Notes: generated by a model not told the origin, from the letters alone. Shown: positions 8,727-19,193, numbered from the stretch's first letter. The stretch: DNA of 64,000 nucleotides from Deltaproteobacteria bacterium (GCA_019309565.1 JAFDFZ010000005.1:1-64000), one strand, 5' to 3'. Numbers and translations: made by a program.

Positions 8727-10813
8727 TCATTGCTCTTATCAAGAACAGCCTTGTGGCTGAGACGGATTTTGCCGTCCTTTGTGATTTCAAGCACCTTAAC
8801 CTTTATGTGATCTCCTTCTTTCACGATATCGGAAACCCTGCGAATTCGATGGGGGGCGAGCTGTGAGATGTGAACCAGTCCGTCTGTTCCCGGAAATATC
8901 TCAACAAAAGCACCGAAATCGGTCACCTTCTGGACAACTCCTTCATAGATGGAACCCACTTCCGGCTCTTTTACGATCTCATGAATCATTTTAGTTGCCA
9001 TGTCCGCCTCCTCCCCGGAGGTGGCAAAAATTTTTACAAGACCAGAATCCTCGATTTCGATTCGCGTGTTGGTCTCACTTTGAATGCTGCGAATCACTTT
9101 GCCTCCGGGGCCGATGACTTCCCTGATTTTTTCTGGATTAATCTCGATGGTAATGATCTTCGGGGCGTAAAGAGAAATTTCCCTCCTGGGCTCCTTTAAG
9201 GTTTCCAGCATCTTGTCAAGAATAAATATTCTTCCCACACGGGCCTGTTCAAGCGCTTTTTGCAAAATGTCCCGGGACAGTTCGCTTATTTTTATGTCCA
9301 TCTGCACAGCGGTGATACCATCTCTTGTACCGGCGATCTTAAAATCCATATCACCTGTATGGTCCTCATCACCCAGAATATCGGACAAAATGACAACCCG
9401 GTCATCTTCTTTTATCAGCCCCATGGCGATACCGGAAACCGGTGCCGTAATGGGAACACCCCCGTCCATCAATGCCAGGGTTCCGGCACAAACCGTCGCC
9501 ATGGATGAAGAACCATTGGATTCAAGGACTTCCGAAACGATCCGTATGGTATAGTCAAAGTCCTCCTTGTTTGGTAGCACTGGCTCAAGGGCACGGGTGG
9601 AAAGCCCTCCATGACCGATGTCTCTGCGGCTTGGACCACCCAGGCGTCTGACTTCGCCGACAGAATAAGGAGGAAAGTTGTAATGAAGCATAAAGGGTCT
9701 GAACTCCTCCCCCAGCAGTGTTTCAACACGCTGCTCATCGGGACCCGAACCAAGGGTCAATACACCCAGAACCTGCGTCTCTCCCCTGGTGAACAGGGCG
9801 CTTCCATGGGGCCTTGGAAGTATGCCGACCTCACAGGTAATCGGTCGAATTTCATCGAATTTTCGGCCGTCGATTCGCCGACCCTCATTAAGAATAATAT
9901 CTCGGCAAATTTTTTTCTGAAGATCGTCCAGTATGTCATAAACCTCGAATTTCCTATCAGTATATTCTTCACCTAGTGATTCTAATATTTCCGATTTAAG
10001 CTTCCGAATGGCGTTACCGCGCTCCTTTTTGGTGGGAATGAGAATCGCTTCGCGCATCTTCGTGGTTGCCTGGGAATGAATTTTCTGCACAAGCGATTCT
10101 TCCTTTTCCGGCGGTGTAAAGGGACGCTTTGCAAGCCCAAGCACTTCCTTAAGCTTGCTCTGGATATCTATCAGCGGTTGCATGGCCTCGTGTCCGAAAA
10201 ATATGGCCTCCAGCATATCGGCCTCATTTACCATTTTTCCACCGCCTTCAACCATCACAACCCCTGTTTTCGTGCCGGCAACAATGATATTGAGATCGGA
10301 TTCCGCGCAGTCCTGTATGGTAGGGTTGATCTTGAGTTTCCCATCGATGCGCCCTACACGAACGCCGGCGATGGGGCCTTCAAAGGGTATATCGGACATT
10401 TCAAGAGCCGCCGAAGCACCGATCATGGCAAGAATATCCGGATCGTTTTCATGATCCATTGACAGCACGGTGGCAATCACCTGGGTTTCGTAACAATAGC
10501 CTTTGGGAAACAACGGACGAATGGGACGATCGATCAAACGGGCTGTCAGGGTTTCCTTTTCGCTTGGCCGGCCGATTTCACGCCTGAAATAATTACCGGG
10601 AATCCGGCCTGCAGCATAAATCTTTTCCTGATATTCCACCGATAAAGGCAAGAAGTCAATATCCGCCTTGGGTTCCAGCGCAGAAACCACTGCAACAAGC
10701 ACTACGGTATCTGCATACTGGACAAGTACTGAGCCGGAAGCCTGCCTGGCAACCTTCCCTGCATGAATTTTCAGGGGTTTGCCCCCTATTTCTGCTTTAA
10801 ACGATAATTCCAC
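8723..10813 (-). CDS. pnp: polyribonucleotide nucleotidyltransferase (PNPase)
   Basis: A 696-residue phosphorolytic 3'-5' exoribonuclease with two RNase PH domains (about 1-220 and 310-540), a KH domain with [10 protein letters not shown] (about 566-575) and a C-terminal S1 domain (about 620-690, [20 protein letters not shown]). Length is standard. The start codon is GTG at 10813 after a GGAGAGG ribosome site. In the second core domain the usual IGHGALAERAL reads [11 protein letters not shown], a notable but conservative change near the active site. It lies downstream of rpsO, the usual autoregulated rpsO-pnp arrangement. Confidence 0.97.
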   Translation of the reverse strand: MELSFKAEIGGKPLKIHAGKVARQASGSVLVQYADTVVLVAVVSALEPKADIDFLPLSVEYQEKIYAAGRIPGNYFRREIGRPSEKETLTARLIDRPIRPLFPKGYCYETQVIATVLSMDHENDPDILAMIGASAALEMSDIPFEGPIAGVRVGRIDGKLKINPTIQDCAESDLNIIVAGTKTGVVMVEGGGKMVNEADMLEAIFFGHEAMQPLIDIQSKLKEVLGLAKRPFTPPEKEESLVQKIHSQATTKMREAILIPTKKERGNAIRKLKSEILESLGEEYTDRKFEVYDILDDLQKKICRDIILNEGRRIDGRKFDEIRPITCEVGILPRPHGSALFTRGETQVLGVLTLGSGPDEQRVETLLGEEFRPFMLHYNFPPYSVGEVRRLGGPSRRDIGHGGLSTRALEPVLPNKEDFDYTIRIVSEVLESNGSSSMATVCAGTLALMDGGVPITAPVSGIAMGLIKEDDRVVILSDILGDEDHTGDMDFKIAGTRDGITAVQMDIKISELSRDILQKALEQARVGRIFILDKMLETLKEPRREISLYAPKIITIEINPEKIREVIGPGGKVIRSIQSETNTRIEIEDSGLVKIFATSGEEADMATKMIHEIVKEPEVGSIYEGVVQKVTDFGAFVEIFPGTDGLVHISQLAPHRIRRVSDIVKEGDHIKVKVLEITKDGKIRLSHKAVLDKSNE

Positions 10814-10928
10814 GATCCTCTCCTCGAAACAAAATATTCATTATAAATAAACCTCATCACCAAATCCAGATACCTGGTATATGGCACGGCATAAAATATC
10901 TAATCTCCGGTAACAGAACTTCAAAAGA

Positions 10929-11198
10929 CTATCTTCTTAATCCGAGAGCATCTATAATATTTCGATATCGTTTGACATCTTTGCTCTTTACATAGTTCAA
11001 AAGCCTGCGTCGCCTGCCTACCAGCATCAAAAGGCCCCTTCTGGAATGATGATCCTTTTTGTGTTCTTTCAGATGTTCGGTAAGATACTGAATCCGATGG
11101 GTCAAAAGCCCTATTTGAACCTCAGGAGATCCAGTATCGTGCTCGTGCAACTTAAATCGATCGATAAGTTCTTTTTTTTGCTCTGCAGATAGAACCAC
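10929..11198 (-). CDS. rpsO: 30S ribosomal protein S15
   Basis: An 89-residue protein, the normal S15 length, with the family signature [19 protein letters not shown] (about 18-36) and the basic [20 protein letters not shown] (about 45-64). It binds 16S rRNA early in 30S assembly. The start is GTG at 11198, preceded by AGGAGG with about 10 nt spacing. It is separated from truB by a 350-nt leader (11199-11548) that could carry a promoter and autoregulatory structure. Confidence 0.97.
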   Translation of the reverse strand: MVLSAEQKKELIDRFKLHEHDTGSPEVQIGLLTHRIQYLTEHLKEHKKDHHSRRGLLMLVGRRRRLLNYVKSKDVKRYRNIIDALGLRR

Positions 11199-11548
11199 TT
11201 TCTTTTAGCCTCCTGTAACCGAAATTAACCATTGAATTTTCTCCCGTGGAAAAGAGACATGGGAAAGATTCGCTGTCTCCACCCACTTCCACTTAGCCCT
11301 GTTAGCGAATTCAGCTGACCTTTGATAACGATCTCTAATCATAAAAATTCATAAATAGTGTTAAAATATTCACAATATCTCATTGAAAATGTTTTTTAGC
11401 AAGCCTCACGCTGCCGAAGCAGCAATTTTAAGTGAACCCTGTTGTTGAACCGAAACAGCGAGTACACTGCCCTTCAAGGCTTGTCAAAGCCAAGCCTAAG
11501 ATCCCGCTCAACGGGAGCTGCGCAGGATCTTTAAACATGCAATGATAT
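11199..11548. other. truB-rpsO intergenic leader with hairpins
   Basis: This 350-bp gap lies inside an otherwise tight minus-strand operon. Near the truB end there is a hairpin TCCCG-CTCAA-CGGGA (11502-11516) nested in a longer inverted repeat AAGATCC/GGATCTT (11498-11504 and 11525-11531). The rest is AT-rich without an open frame that I can support. S15 autoregulates its mRNA in other bacteria, so this is a likely place for the rpsO promoter and operator; no precise site is assigned. Confidence 0.45.
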
Positions 11549-12460
11549 TCACTGTGGAAACACCCGGCAGTACCTGTATTGTCCGGACTTCGGGTTTACA
11601 TCCAACACTGCATACAGACGGTTTTTTTCATCAACAACCTTGAGATAGCCTTTGCTTTCGGGCATTCTTCCGGAATGAAAATCCTCACTGTTCAGCCTTT
11701 TGCCGTTAATGATTTTTCCAACCAAACCTCGGTCTGCAATATAAGACGGCATCTTCCGCAGCGCATCGGCCATGCCGATTATCAAGTTCTCCAATCTTCC
11801 CTCTTTAACACAATTTTCAAGCTCCTTTAGCGAAACGGCTTCGTCTATCCGAAAACCACTGCTTTCAAGACGCCTTAACTCTTTCAGGTGCCCTCCGCAG
11901 CCCAGCGCTTTTCCGATATCCGCACACAGAGCCCGCACATACGTTCCAGCCGAACAACACACCTCCAGACAGATGGAGGGAAGTTCGACTTTAAGTAAAT
12001 CGATAGATGAGATGAAAATCTCTCTAGGCTCTTTTTGGATGGGCTTCCCCTCTCTGGCAAGCTTGTAAAGCGGTATTCCTTTGTGTTTTAATGCTGAAAA
12101 TACGGGTGGTTGCTGCAACGATACCCCTTTGAATTGCTTTACCACAGATCGTAAGACTTCCACTGAAAAACGGGGGTTTTCCGCAACGGCGATCACCGTG
12201 CCTGTGGCATCCTGGGTATCCGTCTCCACCCCGAGATGACAAACCGCCCTGTAAACCTTATCTCCGCCCAGTAAAAATCGCGCCAGCCGGGTTGCCTGGT
12301 TTATGCAGCATACCAGCACACCAGTCGCATATGGGTCCAGTGTGCCGGCATGCCCGACTTTTTTTGCTTTCAATGAACGCTTTATGAATTCCACCACCCT
12401 GGCCGAGGTCATGTCGGCGGGTTTGTCGATGACGATTACGCCACTTGGTTCCCCCTGCAT
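11549..12460 (-). CDS. truB: tRNA pseudouridine(55) synthase
   Basis: A 303-residue TruB that isomerises U55 in the T-loop of tRNAs. The N-terminus GVIVIDKPADMTSARVVEFI (about 7-26) and the catalytic-aspartate motif GHAGTLDPYATGVL (about 36-49, Asp in TLD) are intact, and a C-terminal PUA-like region follows (KGYLKVVDEKNRLYAVLDV). It lies 2 nt after nrnA in the ribosome-maturation operon, its usual location beside rbfA and infB. Confidence 0.96.
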   Translation of the reverse strand: MQGEPSGVIVIDKPADMTSARVVEFIKRSLKAKKVGHAGTLDPYATGVLVCCINQATRLARFLLGGDKVYRAVCHLGVETDTQDATGTVIAVAENPRFSVEVLRSVVKQFKGVSLQQPPVFSALKHKGIPLYKLAREGKPIQKEPREIFISSIDLLKVELPSICLEVCCSAGTYVRALCADIGKALGCGGHLKELRRLESSGFRIDEAVSLKELENCVKEGRLENLIIGMADALRKMPSYIADRGLVGKIINGKRLNSEDFHSGRMPESKGYLKVVDEKNRLYAVLDVNPKSGQYRYCRVFPQ

Positions 12461-12462
12461 TA

Positions 12463-13437
12463 TCAGAATTTCTCAGCCAGAGCAAAGATCTTGCTTTTCA
12501 GCTCAGACAAGTCGGATTCGACATTAAACCCCGAGGCACTGTAATGGCCACCGCCGCCGAAAGAAGCGGCGATGGCTCCCACATCCACCGTGCCATCTGA
12601 ACGTAAGCTTACATGGTATCGGCTCGGAAAGCCTCCGTTAATCTTACCGTCTGTGTATTCCTGGATCAACACAGCGACTTTGACATCCTTAATTCCTCTG
12701 GCATAATTGATCAGACCATCTGCATCCTGTGGTTGTGTTCCGGTTTCCTTGAGCATATCCCGGGTGACAGTCATCATGGAAATTTTGCCATTTTCTGATA
12801 TCTCAATGGAATCAAGGGCAAGGTTCAGCAGCTTAATACGCCCCAGGGAATACGTTCCATAGACATACTGGGCGATTTGATAGGGATTGACCCCATAGCA
12901 AACCATCTCTTCGCAAATGGCAAAGGCCGCTCGATTGGTGTTTGAGAACCGAAAAGATCCGGTATCGGTCAAAATACCGGTGTATATCGCCGTTGCCATC
13001 TGTTTGGTAATGGTAACAGAAAGCTCCTTGATAATACGATAGATGATCTCTGCGGTGGCACAAGCAGCGGTATCGATTCGTTGAAGATGCCCAAACCGTT
13101 TATTGGTGCTGTGATGATCGATATTGATGACTACAGGAACTCGAGAGGCCGTGTCAGCCCCTAGCGCACCGATCCTGTCCAGATCGCCGCAATCCAGTAC
13201 AACCACTGTATCATAGGTCGCAGGGCCGTCAAAAGTTCGGACCACCCTATTTACAGAAGGTAAGAAACGGTATACTGCCGGTATGGGGCTTTCATTGTAT
13301 AATGTGATGTTTTTATTCAAAGCATCAAGACAGAGCCCCATTGCGATCAAAGAACCAATGGCATCACCATCAGGATTTCTATGGGATGCAAGCAACACAT
13401 ATTTACTGCTTTTCAATTGTTGTATGATCGGATCCAT
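12463..13437 (-). CDS. nrnA: bifunctional oligoribonuclease/pAp phosphatase (DHH family)
   Basis: A 324-residue DHH/DHHA1 phosphoesterase. Visible metal-binding motifs are SHRNPDGDAIGS (about 18-29), VVLDCGDLDRIG (about 79-90) and NIDHHSTNKRFG (about 104-115), with the C-terminal DHHA1 glycine loop SFGGGGHYSASGF (about 289-301). It degrades nanoRNAs and 3'-phosphoadenosine 5'-phosphate. Its start overlaps the end of rbfA by 35 nt, and truB follows after 2 nt, so expression is coupled. Confidence 0.93.
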   Translation of the reverse strand: MDPIIQQLKSSKYVLLASHRNPDGDAIGSLIAMGLCLDALNKNITLYNESPIPAVYRFLPSVNRVVRTFDGPATYDTVVVLDCGDLDRIGALGADTASRVPVVINIDHHSTNKRFGHLQRIDTAACATAEIIYRIIKELSVTITKQMATAIYTGILTDTGSFRFSNTNRAAFAICEEMVCYGVNPYQIAQYVYGTYSLGRIKLLNLALDSIEISENGKISMMTVTRDMLKETGTQPQDADGLINYARGIKDVKVAVLIQEYTDGKINGGFPSRYHVSLRSDGTVDVGAIAASFGGGGHYSASGFNVESDLSELKSKIFALAEKF

Positions 13438-13783
13438 TCTTTTCTTTTATCGATGTGAGCAGCCTTTCAATATGAAAACCGTAATCAACAGATTCGTCCA
13501 AAAAAAATTGAAGATCCGGCATATATCTCAAACTAATCTCCCGCGCAAGAGAGCGTTTGAAAAAACCGGTGGCTTTTTCAAAACCCTCAGCAGCCTTCCG
13601 CCTGCTTTTTTCATCCCCTGGTGCCGTGTAATAGATCTTTGCGGTTTTCAGATCGGCCGACATTTTCACAGCGGAAATCACCGTCATTTTAAGCCGGGGG
13701 TCATTGATGTTTTTTCGCAACACGTCGGATAAAACCTGCTGTATGAGTATTCCCACTCTTACGGCACGCGTATAAGATCTCAT
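13403..13783 (-). CDS. rbfA: 30S ribosome-binding factor A
   Basis: A 126-residue protein, the usual RbfA size, with the KH-like fold signature RVGILIQQVLSDVLRKNIND (about 9-28) and ISAVKMSADLKTAKIYYT (about 38-55). It binds the 30S subunit and assists late 16S maturation. It overlaps the DUF503 gene upstream by 4 nt (ATGA) and nrnA downstream by 35 nt. Confidence 0.94.
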   Translation of the reverse strand: MRSYTRAVRVGILIQQVLSDVLRKNINDPRLKMTVISAVKMSADLKTAKIYYTAPGDEKSRRKAAEGFEKATGFFKRSLAREISLRYMPDLQFFLDESVDYGFHIERLLTSIKEKNGSDHTTIEKQ

Positions 13784-14067
13784 AAATGTATGATCTCCAT
13801 TTCCGTGTCGATGACCTCGGCCAGCCCCAAGGCATCCACCAAATTAAATACCTTGTCTACTTTTGAATTAATCATCGCATGGCTGTTGCCAACCAGGGCA
13901 AACCCGATCTCAGCCCGCTGGTACGCATCGTTGGATCCCACTTCCGCCACCGAAGCATTGAAGTGATTGCGCATCTGGCTGATGATGGATTTAACTACCC
14001 TTCTTTTACCTTTCAGGGAACGGCAGTCATGCAGCCTGAAAGTAATAACGCCGAAGCCAATAACCAT
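13780..14067 (-). CDS. DUF503 family protein (YlxP-like)
   Basis: A 95-residue protein matching the DUF503/YlxP pattern: a central LHDCRSLKGKRRVVKSIISQ (about 12-31) followed by RNHFNASVAEVG and QRAEIGFALVGN. The family is almost always encoded between infB and rbfA, as here, and is thought to act in ribosome maturation, though its biochemical role is not established. It overlaps rbfA by 4 nt and starts 108 nt after the infB stop. Confidence 0.9.
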   Translation of the reverse strand: MVIGFGVITFRLHDCRSLKGKRRVVKSIISQMRNHFNASVAEVGSNDAYQRAEIGFALVGNSHAMINSKVDKVFNLVDALGLAEVIDTEMEIIHL

Positions 14068-14175
14068 ATCTCAACTCAGTATTTCGGTGCCAGCACTGTG
14101 TATCAGTGCTTTCATCGGTTTAAAACCCCATACACTGGCTCCCCGAGTGGGCTGCGATTTCGGTGCAATATCCTG

Positions 14176-16875
14176 TTAGGCGTTCAATTGGGGTTTAACT
14201 TCTTCCAGATAAAAGCACTCCAGGATGTCACCAACTTTGATATCGTTGTAATTTTCGATCCCGATCCCGCACTCATAACCGCTGGCGACCTCTCTGGCGT
14301 CATCCTTGTATCGCCGCAACGATGCAATCTTTCCTTCATAGCTTACCACCCCGTCCCGAAGCACCCTTATCTGTCGCCCGCGTTCAATCTTTCCGTGCGT
14401 CACATAGCACCCGGCAATGGTGCCGACCTTCGGTATTTGGAATATTTGACGAACTTCCGCTCTGCCAAGGATTCTTTCTTCGAATCTTGATGCCATCATG
14501 CCGACAAGCGCATCTTGAACATCCTTTATGACCTCATAAATAACGTTGTAAAACCGCATATCGACGTTTTCTTCAGCAGCTAATTCCTGAACCTTGAGGG
14601 TCGGTCGAACGTTGAACCCTATGATAATTGCATCCGACACTGCTGCCAGAGAAACATCCGATTCTGTGATGGTTCCTGTGGCAGAATGTATGATATTTAT
14701 TTTTACCTCTTCGTTGGACAGCTTGGTCAGAGAGTCTCTGAGCGCTTCGATGGATCCGTTCACATCGGCTTTGATAATGATGTTCAAATCTTTGACTTCG
14801 CCTTCCTTGAGATTCTCAAAAAGCTTATCCAGGCTCAACCGTGAACTTCTGGCAAGTTCTTTGGCTCGCTGTTTTTGCATTCGGTGCGCGCTGACCTGCT
14901 TGGCGATCTTTTCATCTTCCAGTGCGTTCAATTCATCCCCTGCCATGGGTACTCCGGATAAACCCAACACCTCAACCGGCATGGAAGGGCCGGCTTCTTG
15001 AACCGGCTCACCCCGGTCGTTCAACATGGCACGAACTTTTCCGAAATGAACCCCGCAAACAATCGAATCCCCGGTTCGCAGGGTGCCTTCTCGTATCAGA
15101 ACGGTAGCGACCGGTCCCCTGCCGGCATCCAGTTTGGCTTCAATCACATGCCCTTCGGCCAGCTTGGATGGATTCGCCTTAAGTTCCAGGATCTCCGCTT
15201 GAAGGGAAATCATCTCAAGCAGCTCATCAAGCCCTTCATGCGTTTTTGCCGACACCTTCACGAAAATCGTTTCACCGCCCCAATCTTCCGGGACCAATCC
15301 CTCCTCTGCCAGCTCTCTTATAACCCGATCTGGATCGGCATTGGCCTTATCGATCTTATTGATGGCTACAATAATGGACACGTCGGCAGCCCTGGCATGG
15401 TTAATGGCCTCAATGGTCTGGGCCATCACACCGTCATCTGCCGCAACCACCAAAACCACGATATCCGTAACCTGAGCGCCACGGGACCTCATGGCAGTGA
15501 AAGCTTCATGTCCCGGAGTGTCCAGGAAAACGATCCGGCCTTTATCCGTTTCCACAAGGTAAGCGCCGATATGCTGGGTGATCCCTCCTGCTTCGGCTTC
15601 TGTGACTCTTGTTTTTCGAATAACGTCCAGAAGAGATGTTTTCCCGTGATCCACATGTCCCATTATCGTCACAACAGGAGGTCTTTCAATAAGTTTTCCC
15701 GGTTCGTCTCGGACAACCTTCAAGAATGCTTCCTCTTCAAAGGATGCTTTTTCCACCTCATAGTCGAACTCAGAGGCAACCAGTGCGGCAGTCTCGAAAT
15801 CGATGGTCTGGTTGACCGTTGCCATCACACCCAGAGACATGAGTTTTGCGATCATCTCATTTGCTTTGATACCCATGCGTTTGGCCAGGTCGGCAAGGAC
15901 GATGGTCTCGTCTATTTTGATTCTGCGCTTTATGGCCTTTGGCGTCGTAATATGAGGTTTCTGCCCTTTTGCCACCGCCGCTTTGGCGGCCGGGCGGGCT
16001 TTTCTTGTGCGCTTCGGAATATCTGCATAAAGATCCTCGCCTTCGATTACTTCTTTTTTCCTGAAGGAGATTTTCTTCTTGAAAAACTTGGCGTCCTTAA
16101 AATCCTCTTCCTCTTTCTTCTTGCCCTTCTTTTTCTTCTTTTCCTTTACCGGAGCTTTTTCAGGAACAGGAACTTCTTCCGGCAAGGCTTCTTTGGCAGG
16201 GGGCAATTCGGCTATTTCCGCTTCCTGTTCTTTGGAAACGACCGGTTCCGGTGCTGGTTTCTCTTCCTCCGGCTCAACTTTGGGTTTTACGGGAAGTTTG
16301 ATAATTTTAGCTGGAGTTTCCCTCTTCTCTTTTCGCTTTCTTACCGGCTTTGGCTTTTCTTTTAAAACAGGTGCTTCAGGCTCGACAGCGGGAGGTGCTT
16401 TTTCCTTGGGTTTTTCGGCTTCAACCACCTCTGGTTCTATTTTCGTCGGTATTTCTCGGTCAAGTCGCTCCACCGCAGGGGGTGCTTCAGGCGTTGGTTT
16501 CTGTTCGGCAATGGCTTCCGCCTCGACCCTGACAGCCTCTTTAGGCGCTGGTTTCGCTTCTTCTTTGGAAACTTCTTCTGCAGGCTCTTTGAGAGCTTCT
16601 TGAGATTCCGCTATGGCTTCCGGTTCGGCTGCTTGCACTTCCTCGATCTGGATACGCTTTTTTCTCCTTCGGATAACCGTGGGTTTTACGCGCGTCACCT
16701 CGATCATATCCGTTTGTTTGCCAAAGATGTTGGTTTTGATTTTTGCAACCACATCATCCTCCAATGAGCTCATATGGCTTTTGACAGAAATGTTCATCTC
16801 GGCAATTTTCTCAAGAAGCGCCTTGTTGTCTAAATTCAGATCTCTGGCAAGTTCATATACTCTGATCTTCGCCAT
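14176..16875 (-). CDS. infB: translation initiation factor IF-2
   Basis: An 899-residue GTPase that delivers initiator tRNA to the 30S subunit. An N-terminal IF2_N domain ([20 protein letters not shown], about 3-22) is followed by a long Lys/Glu/Pro/Ala-rich linker (about 70-320), a second IF2_N-like segment (about 325-375) and the G domain with [12 protein letters not shown] (about 405), DTPGHEAFT and NKIDKA. Domains II-IV end with EVKPQLNA. The low-complexity linker also opens long meaningless frames on the other strand. Confidence 0.97.
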   Translation of the reverse strand: MAKIRVYELARDLNLDNKALLEKIAEMNISVKSHMSSLEDDVVAKIKTNIFGKQTDMIEVTRVKPTVIRRRKKRIQIEEVQAAEPEAIAESQEALKEPAEEVSKEEAKPAPKEAVRVEAEAIAEQKPTPEAPPAVERLDREIPTKIEPEVVEAEKPKEKAPPAVEPEAPVLKEKPKPVRKRKEKRETPAKIIKLPVKPKVEPEEEKPAPEPVVSKEQEAEIAELPPAKEALPEEVPVPEKAPVKEKKKKKGKKKEEEDFKDAKFFKKKISFRKKEVIEGEDLYADIPKRTRKARPAAKAAVAKGQKPHITTPKAIKRRIKIDETIVLADLAKRMGIKANEMIAKLMSLGVMATVNQTIDFETAALVASEFDYEVEKASFEEEAFLKVVRDEPGKLIERPPVVTIMGHVDHGKTSLLDVIRKTRVTEAEAGGITQHIGAYLVETDKGRIVFLDTPGHEAFTAMRSRGAQVTDIVVLVVAADDGVMAQTIEAINHARAADVSIIVAINKIDKANADPDRVIRELAEEGLVPEDWGGETIFVKVSAKTHEGLDELLEMISLQAEILELKANPSKLAEGHVIEAKLDAGRGPVATVLIREGTLRTGDSIVCGVHFGKVRAMLNDRGEPVQEAGPSMPVEVLGLSGVPMAGDELNALEDEKIAKQVSAHRMQKQRAKELARSSRLSLDKLFENLKEGEVKDLNIIIKADVNGSIEALRDSLTKLSNEEVKINIIHSATGTITESDVSLAAVSDAIIIGFNVRPTLKVQELAAEENVDMRFYNVIYEVIKDVQDALVGMMASRFEERILGRAEVRQIFQIPKVGTIAGCYVTHGKIERGRQIRVLRDGVVSYEGKIASLRRYKDDAREVASGYECGIGIENYNDIKVGDILECFYLEEVKPQLNA

Positions 16876-16937
16876 TCATCCCCCTTCAGATACCTTTTAT
16901 CTATCGCAATTCTCACCCCTGATATTTTCCAGCCCGC

Positions 16938-18344
16938 CTATGTTTTTTCTTCTTTATCGGGCTGATGGGTTCTATCTATTTCTTGTTCTTCAGTAGGAAG
17001 GTTCTGCTGAATCTCCTCGGTAACCACCGCCTCCATCTCGGGTTGCCCGGAAGCCTGCTCTTCGGGCTCTGTATTCGCCTCCTGTTCTGCCGCTGCTTCA
17101 GCTTCCGCCTCCTGTACCGCTTTTGCGGCCAACTCGATCAATTCAGCTGCTTTTTTTTCGTCGATGCCTCGTACCTGCATCAAATCCTCGATTGGAGCTT
17201 TACTCAGCTCTTCAGCGCTGTAAAATCCTTGTTCGTACAGCGCATCGGCAAGACTAATTCCCACATTAGGCAATGCAACCAAAGAATCGTAACCGTCTTT
17301 CATGGCTTCGCTGTAACGGGTTTCGCTTTTCACATCCAGATGCCATCCCGTAAGTTTTGAAGCGAGTCTAACATTCTGTCCGCGCTTTCCGATGGCAACA
17401 GACAGATGTTCGTCAGGAACAATTACTTCCATCGACATATTCTCTTCATCGATAATCACCCTGGATATCTCCGCAGGAGCCAATGCGTTGCAGACATATT
17501 TCGCCGCATCAGCGTGCCAGGGAATGATATCGATCTTCTCTCCCTTGAGTTCCTGAACCACATTTTGCACTCTACTGCCCTTCATACCCACACAGGCGCC
17601 TACCGGATCGATATCCGGATCGCTTGAAGCCACCGCGAATTTAGACCGGCTGCCAGGCTCGCGTGCCGCTCCCATGACCTTAACGATACCCTCACTGATC
17701 TCAGGGACCTCTGTCTTAAAGAGGTTTATCAAAAAATCCGGATGTGTCCTGGACAGAACGATCTGGGGTCCTCGGGTTTCATGGAGCACGTCCAAGATAA
17801 GCGCTCGAATCCGATCACCGCGCCGATATGTTTCATTGGGCACCTGCTCTCTTAGGGGAAGAATGCCTTCGGTTTGACCCAAATTTACGATGATGTCACC
17901 CCGGTCGATTCGCTGACAGATTCCATTAATTATCTCTCCTTTGCGACCGATGAAGCTTGAATAGACCGCATCCTTCTCGGCATCCTTCATTTTTTGAATG
18001 ATTACCTGCTTGGCCGACTGTGCGGCGATTCTGCCAAAGGTGGCCGTATCCATCTTTGTACCGATGCTATCGCCGATTTCGCACCCCGGGTCCAGCTTGA
18101 GAGCTTCTTCAAGGGTAATTTGAAGATCCGGTTCGGTTATCTTTTCCACTACCTCTTTAAATTGAAAGACCTCGATCTCACCAGTATCGTCGTCATACTG
18201 GACTTCGATATCAATCTTATTGCCGTATTTTTTTCTGGCAGCGGATTTTAGAGCTTCCTCCAATGCTTTAATCAGCACTTCACGATCAATACCCTTGTCT
18301 CGGCTTACCTGATCGACTACACGTTTTATGTCTGCGATGAACAT
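16938..18344 (-). CDS. nusA: transcription termination/antitermination protein NusA
   Basis: A 468-residue NusA that binds RNA polymerase and modulates pausing, termination and antitermination. Domains in order: the N-terminal RNAP-binding domain (about 1-125), S1 (about 135-200, GDIIVNLGQTEGILPLREQV), two KH domains (about 205-345, with DPVGACVGMKGSRVQNVVQE), a helix-hairpin-helix (LPNVGISLADALYEQGF and LMQVRGIDEKKAAELIELAA) and an acidic Glu-rich tail of about 60 residues. It overlaps rimP by 19 nt, the conserved rimP-nusA-infB order. Confidence 0.97.
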   Translation of the reverse strand: MFIADIKRVVDQVSRDKGIDREVLIKALEEALKSAARKKYGNKIDIEVQYDDDTGEIEVFQFKEVVEKITEPDLQITLEEALKLDPGCEIGDSIGTKMDTATFGRIAAQSAKQVIIQKMKDAEKDAVYSSFIGRKGEIINGICQRIDRGDIIVNLGQTEGILPLREQVPNETYRRGDRIRALILDVLHETRGPQIVLSRTHPDFLINLFKTEVPEISEGIVKVMGAAREPGSRSKFAVASSDPDIDPVGACVGMKGSRVQNVVQELKGEKIDIIPWHADAAKYVCNALAPAEISRVIIDEENMSMEVIVPDEHLSVAIGKRGQNVRLASKLTGWHLDVKSETRYSEAMKDGYDSLVALPNVGISLADALYEQGFYSAEELSKAPIEDLMQVRGIDEKKAAELIELAAKAVQEAEAEAAAEQEANTEPEEQASGQPEMEAVVTEEIQQNLPTEEQEIDRTHQPDKEEKT

Positions 18345-18883
18345 GGAATCTCTCCGTGAAAATTAATTAACCGCGCTTTTTGGATTTCCTTTAACGGAAT
18401 CGCAACGGTTCTCTCATCAACCATCAAATTGATACGCTCATCCGATAACCCCTTTAGAATACCACTGAAATTCTTTCTGCCTTCAATAGGATGAAGGGTT
18501 TTGATCTTTGCCCTACACCCTTTGAATCTCTCATAATCCTCAATTTTACCTATGGGTCGATCCGGTCCGGGTGATGTTACTTCAAGGTGATACGGCCCGA
18601 TGTCTCCAAGATAGACATCAAGCAGATCTCCAAGCTGACGGCTGACACGGACACAATCATCGAGCTTAACCCCTTCTGAATTGTCAATGTACAGCCGAAG
18701 GACTTTGCCGCTAGATTCTCTTTGGTATTCCACAAAAATCAGTTCCAGTCCTTCTGCTTCACATAGTGGTTCAGCGATGGTCTTGACTTTTTCAACAACA
18801 GCATCCTCTTTTAAAGATAAAGACTGTGTTGTGCTCATTGTCGATGGCACAAAGCTTTTTTTCTTCTGTTTTCCTTTACCCAT
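18326..18883 (-). CDS. rimP: ribosome maturation factor RimP
   Basis: A 185-residue RimP, required for 30S maturation. The N-terminal domain includes AEGLELIFVEYQRESSGKVL (about 43-62) and LRLYIDNSEGVKLDDCVRVS; the motif SPGPDRPI (about 108-115) joins the C-terminal SH3-like domain. An extra basic N-terminus (MGKGKQKKKSF) is present; Met16 (MSTTQSL) is an alternative start. It is the first gene of the long operon that reaches the MBL hydrolase at 6.2 kb. Confidence 0.94.
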   Translation of the reverse strand: MGKGKQKKKSFVPSTMSTTQSLSLKEDAVVEKVKTIAEPLCEAEGLELIFVEYQRESSGKVLRLYIDNSEGVKLDDCVRVSRQLGDLLDVYLGDIGPYHLEVTSPGPDRPIGKIEDYERFKGCRAKIKTLHPIEGRKNFSGILKGLSDERINLMVDERTVAIPLKEIQKARLINFHGEIPCSSQT

Positions 18884-18903
18884 CAGTCATATCCCAAAAC
18901 ACA

Positions 18904-18925
18904 GAAACGGGCGATCGCCCGTTTC
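18904..18925. other. 22-bp perfect palindrome between rimP and tRNA-Gly
   Basis: The sequence GAAACGGGCG followed by ATCGCCCGTTTC-type symmetry reads identically on both strands and centres on GCGATCGC. It lies just upstream of rimP and about 147 nt downstream of the tRNA-Gly gene. It could be a weak terminator for the tRNA transcript or an operator for the rimP operon; no good T-run follows on the minus strand. Confidence 0.5.
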
Positions 18926-19071
18926 TTCGTTTGTTCGGTAGACTCTTTAAGGCGGATGAAAATGTTATCAGTTCATGACATCTTCCAATCGCATAAGTAA
19001 ACCCAGCCACACAAACCGACAAAAAGTGCTACCCGACCTTTTCCTCATCGATGAAAAGGGCGAACAGGCTA

Positions 19072-19147
19072 TGGAGCGGGCAACGAGATTCGAACTCGCG
19101 ACTCCAAGCTTGGGAAGCTTGTACTCTACCAGCTGAGTTATGCCCGC
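19072..19147 (-). tRNA. tRNA-Gly (anticodon CCC)
   Basis: The cloverleaf is complete on the minus strand. Acceptor GCGGGCA pairs with TGCCCGC; the D arm is ACTC/GAGT; the anticodon arm CAAGC-TTCCCAA-GCTTG gives anticodon CCC; the T arm is GCGAG-TTCGAAT-CTCGT. The discriminator base is T, as usual for glycine, and CCA is encoded. A well-spaced promoter lies at 19165-19193. Confidence 0.96.
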
Positions 19148-19164
19148 TATCTAGCCGATCAATA

Positions 19165-19193
19165 AATTTATGACAAATTAAAGGGCTTGTCAA
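19165..19193 (-). promoter_or_regulatory. sigma70-type promoter of tRNA-Gly
   Basis: On the minus strand, a consensus -35 TTGACA (19193-19188) is separated by exactly 17 nt from TAAATT (19170-19165), which has 4 of 6 matches to TATAAT. The tRNA 5' end is 17 nt further on. Spacing and position fit a strong housekeeping promoter. Confidence 0.65.

Noticed and set aside
14998-16365. 455-codon open frame on the plus strand across infB
   Set aside because: It is antisense to the low-complexity and G-domain parts of infB; the open frame follows from codon bias of that gene and the translation has no domain features.
18911-18918. GCGATCGC octamer, considered as a HIP1-type element
   Set aside because: A single occurrence within a larger palindrome; HIP1 is a high-copy cyanobacterial feature and no abundance is seen here.
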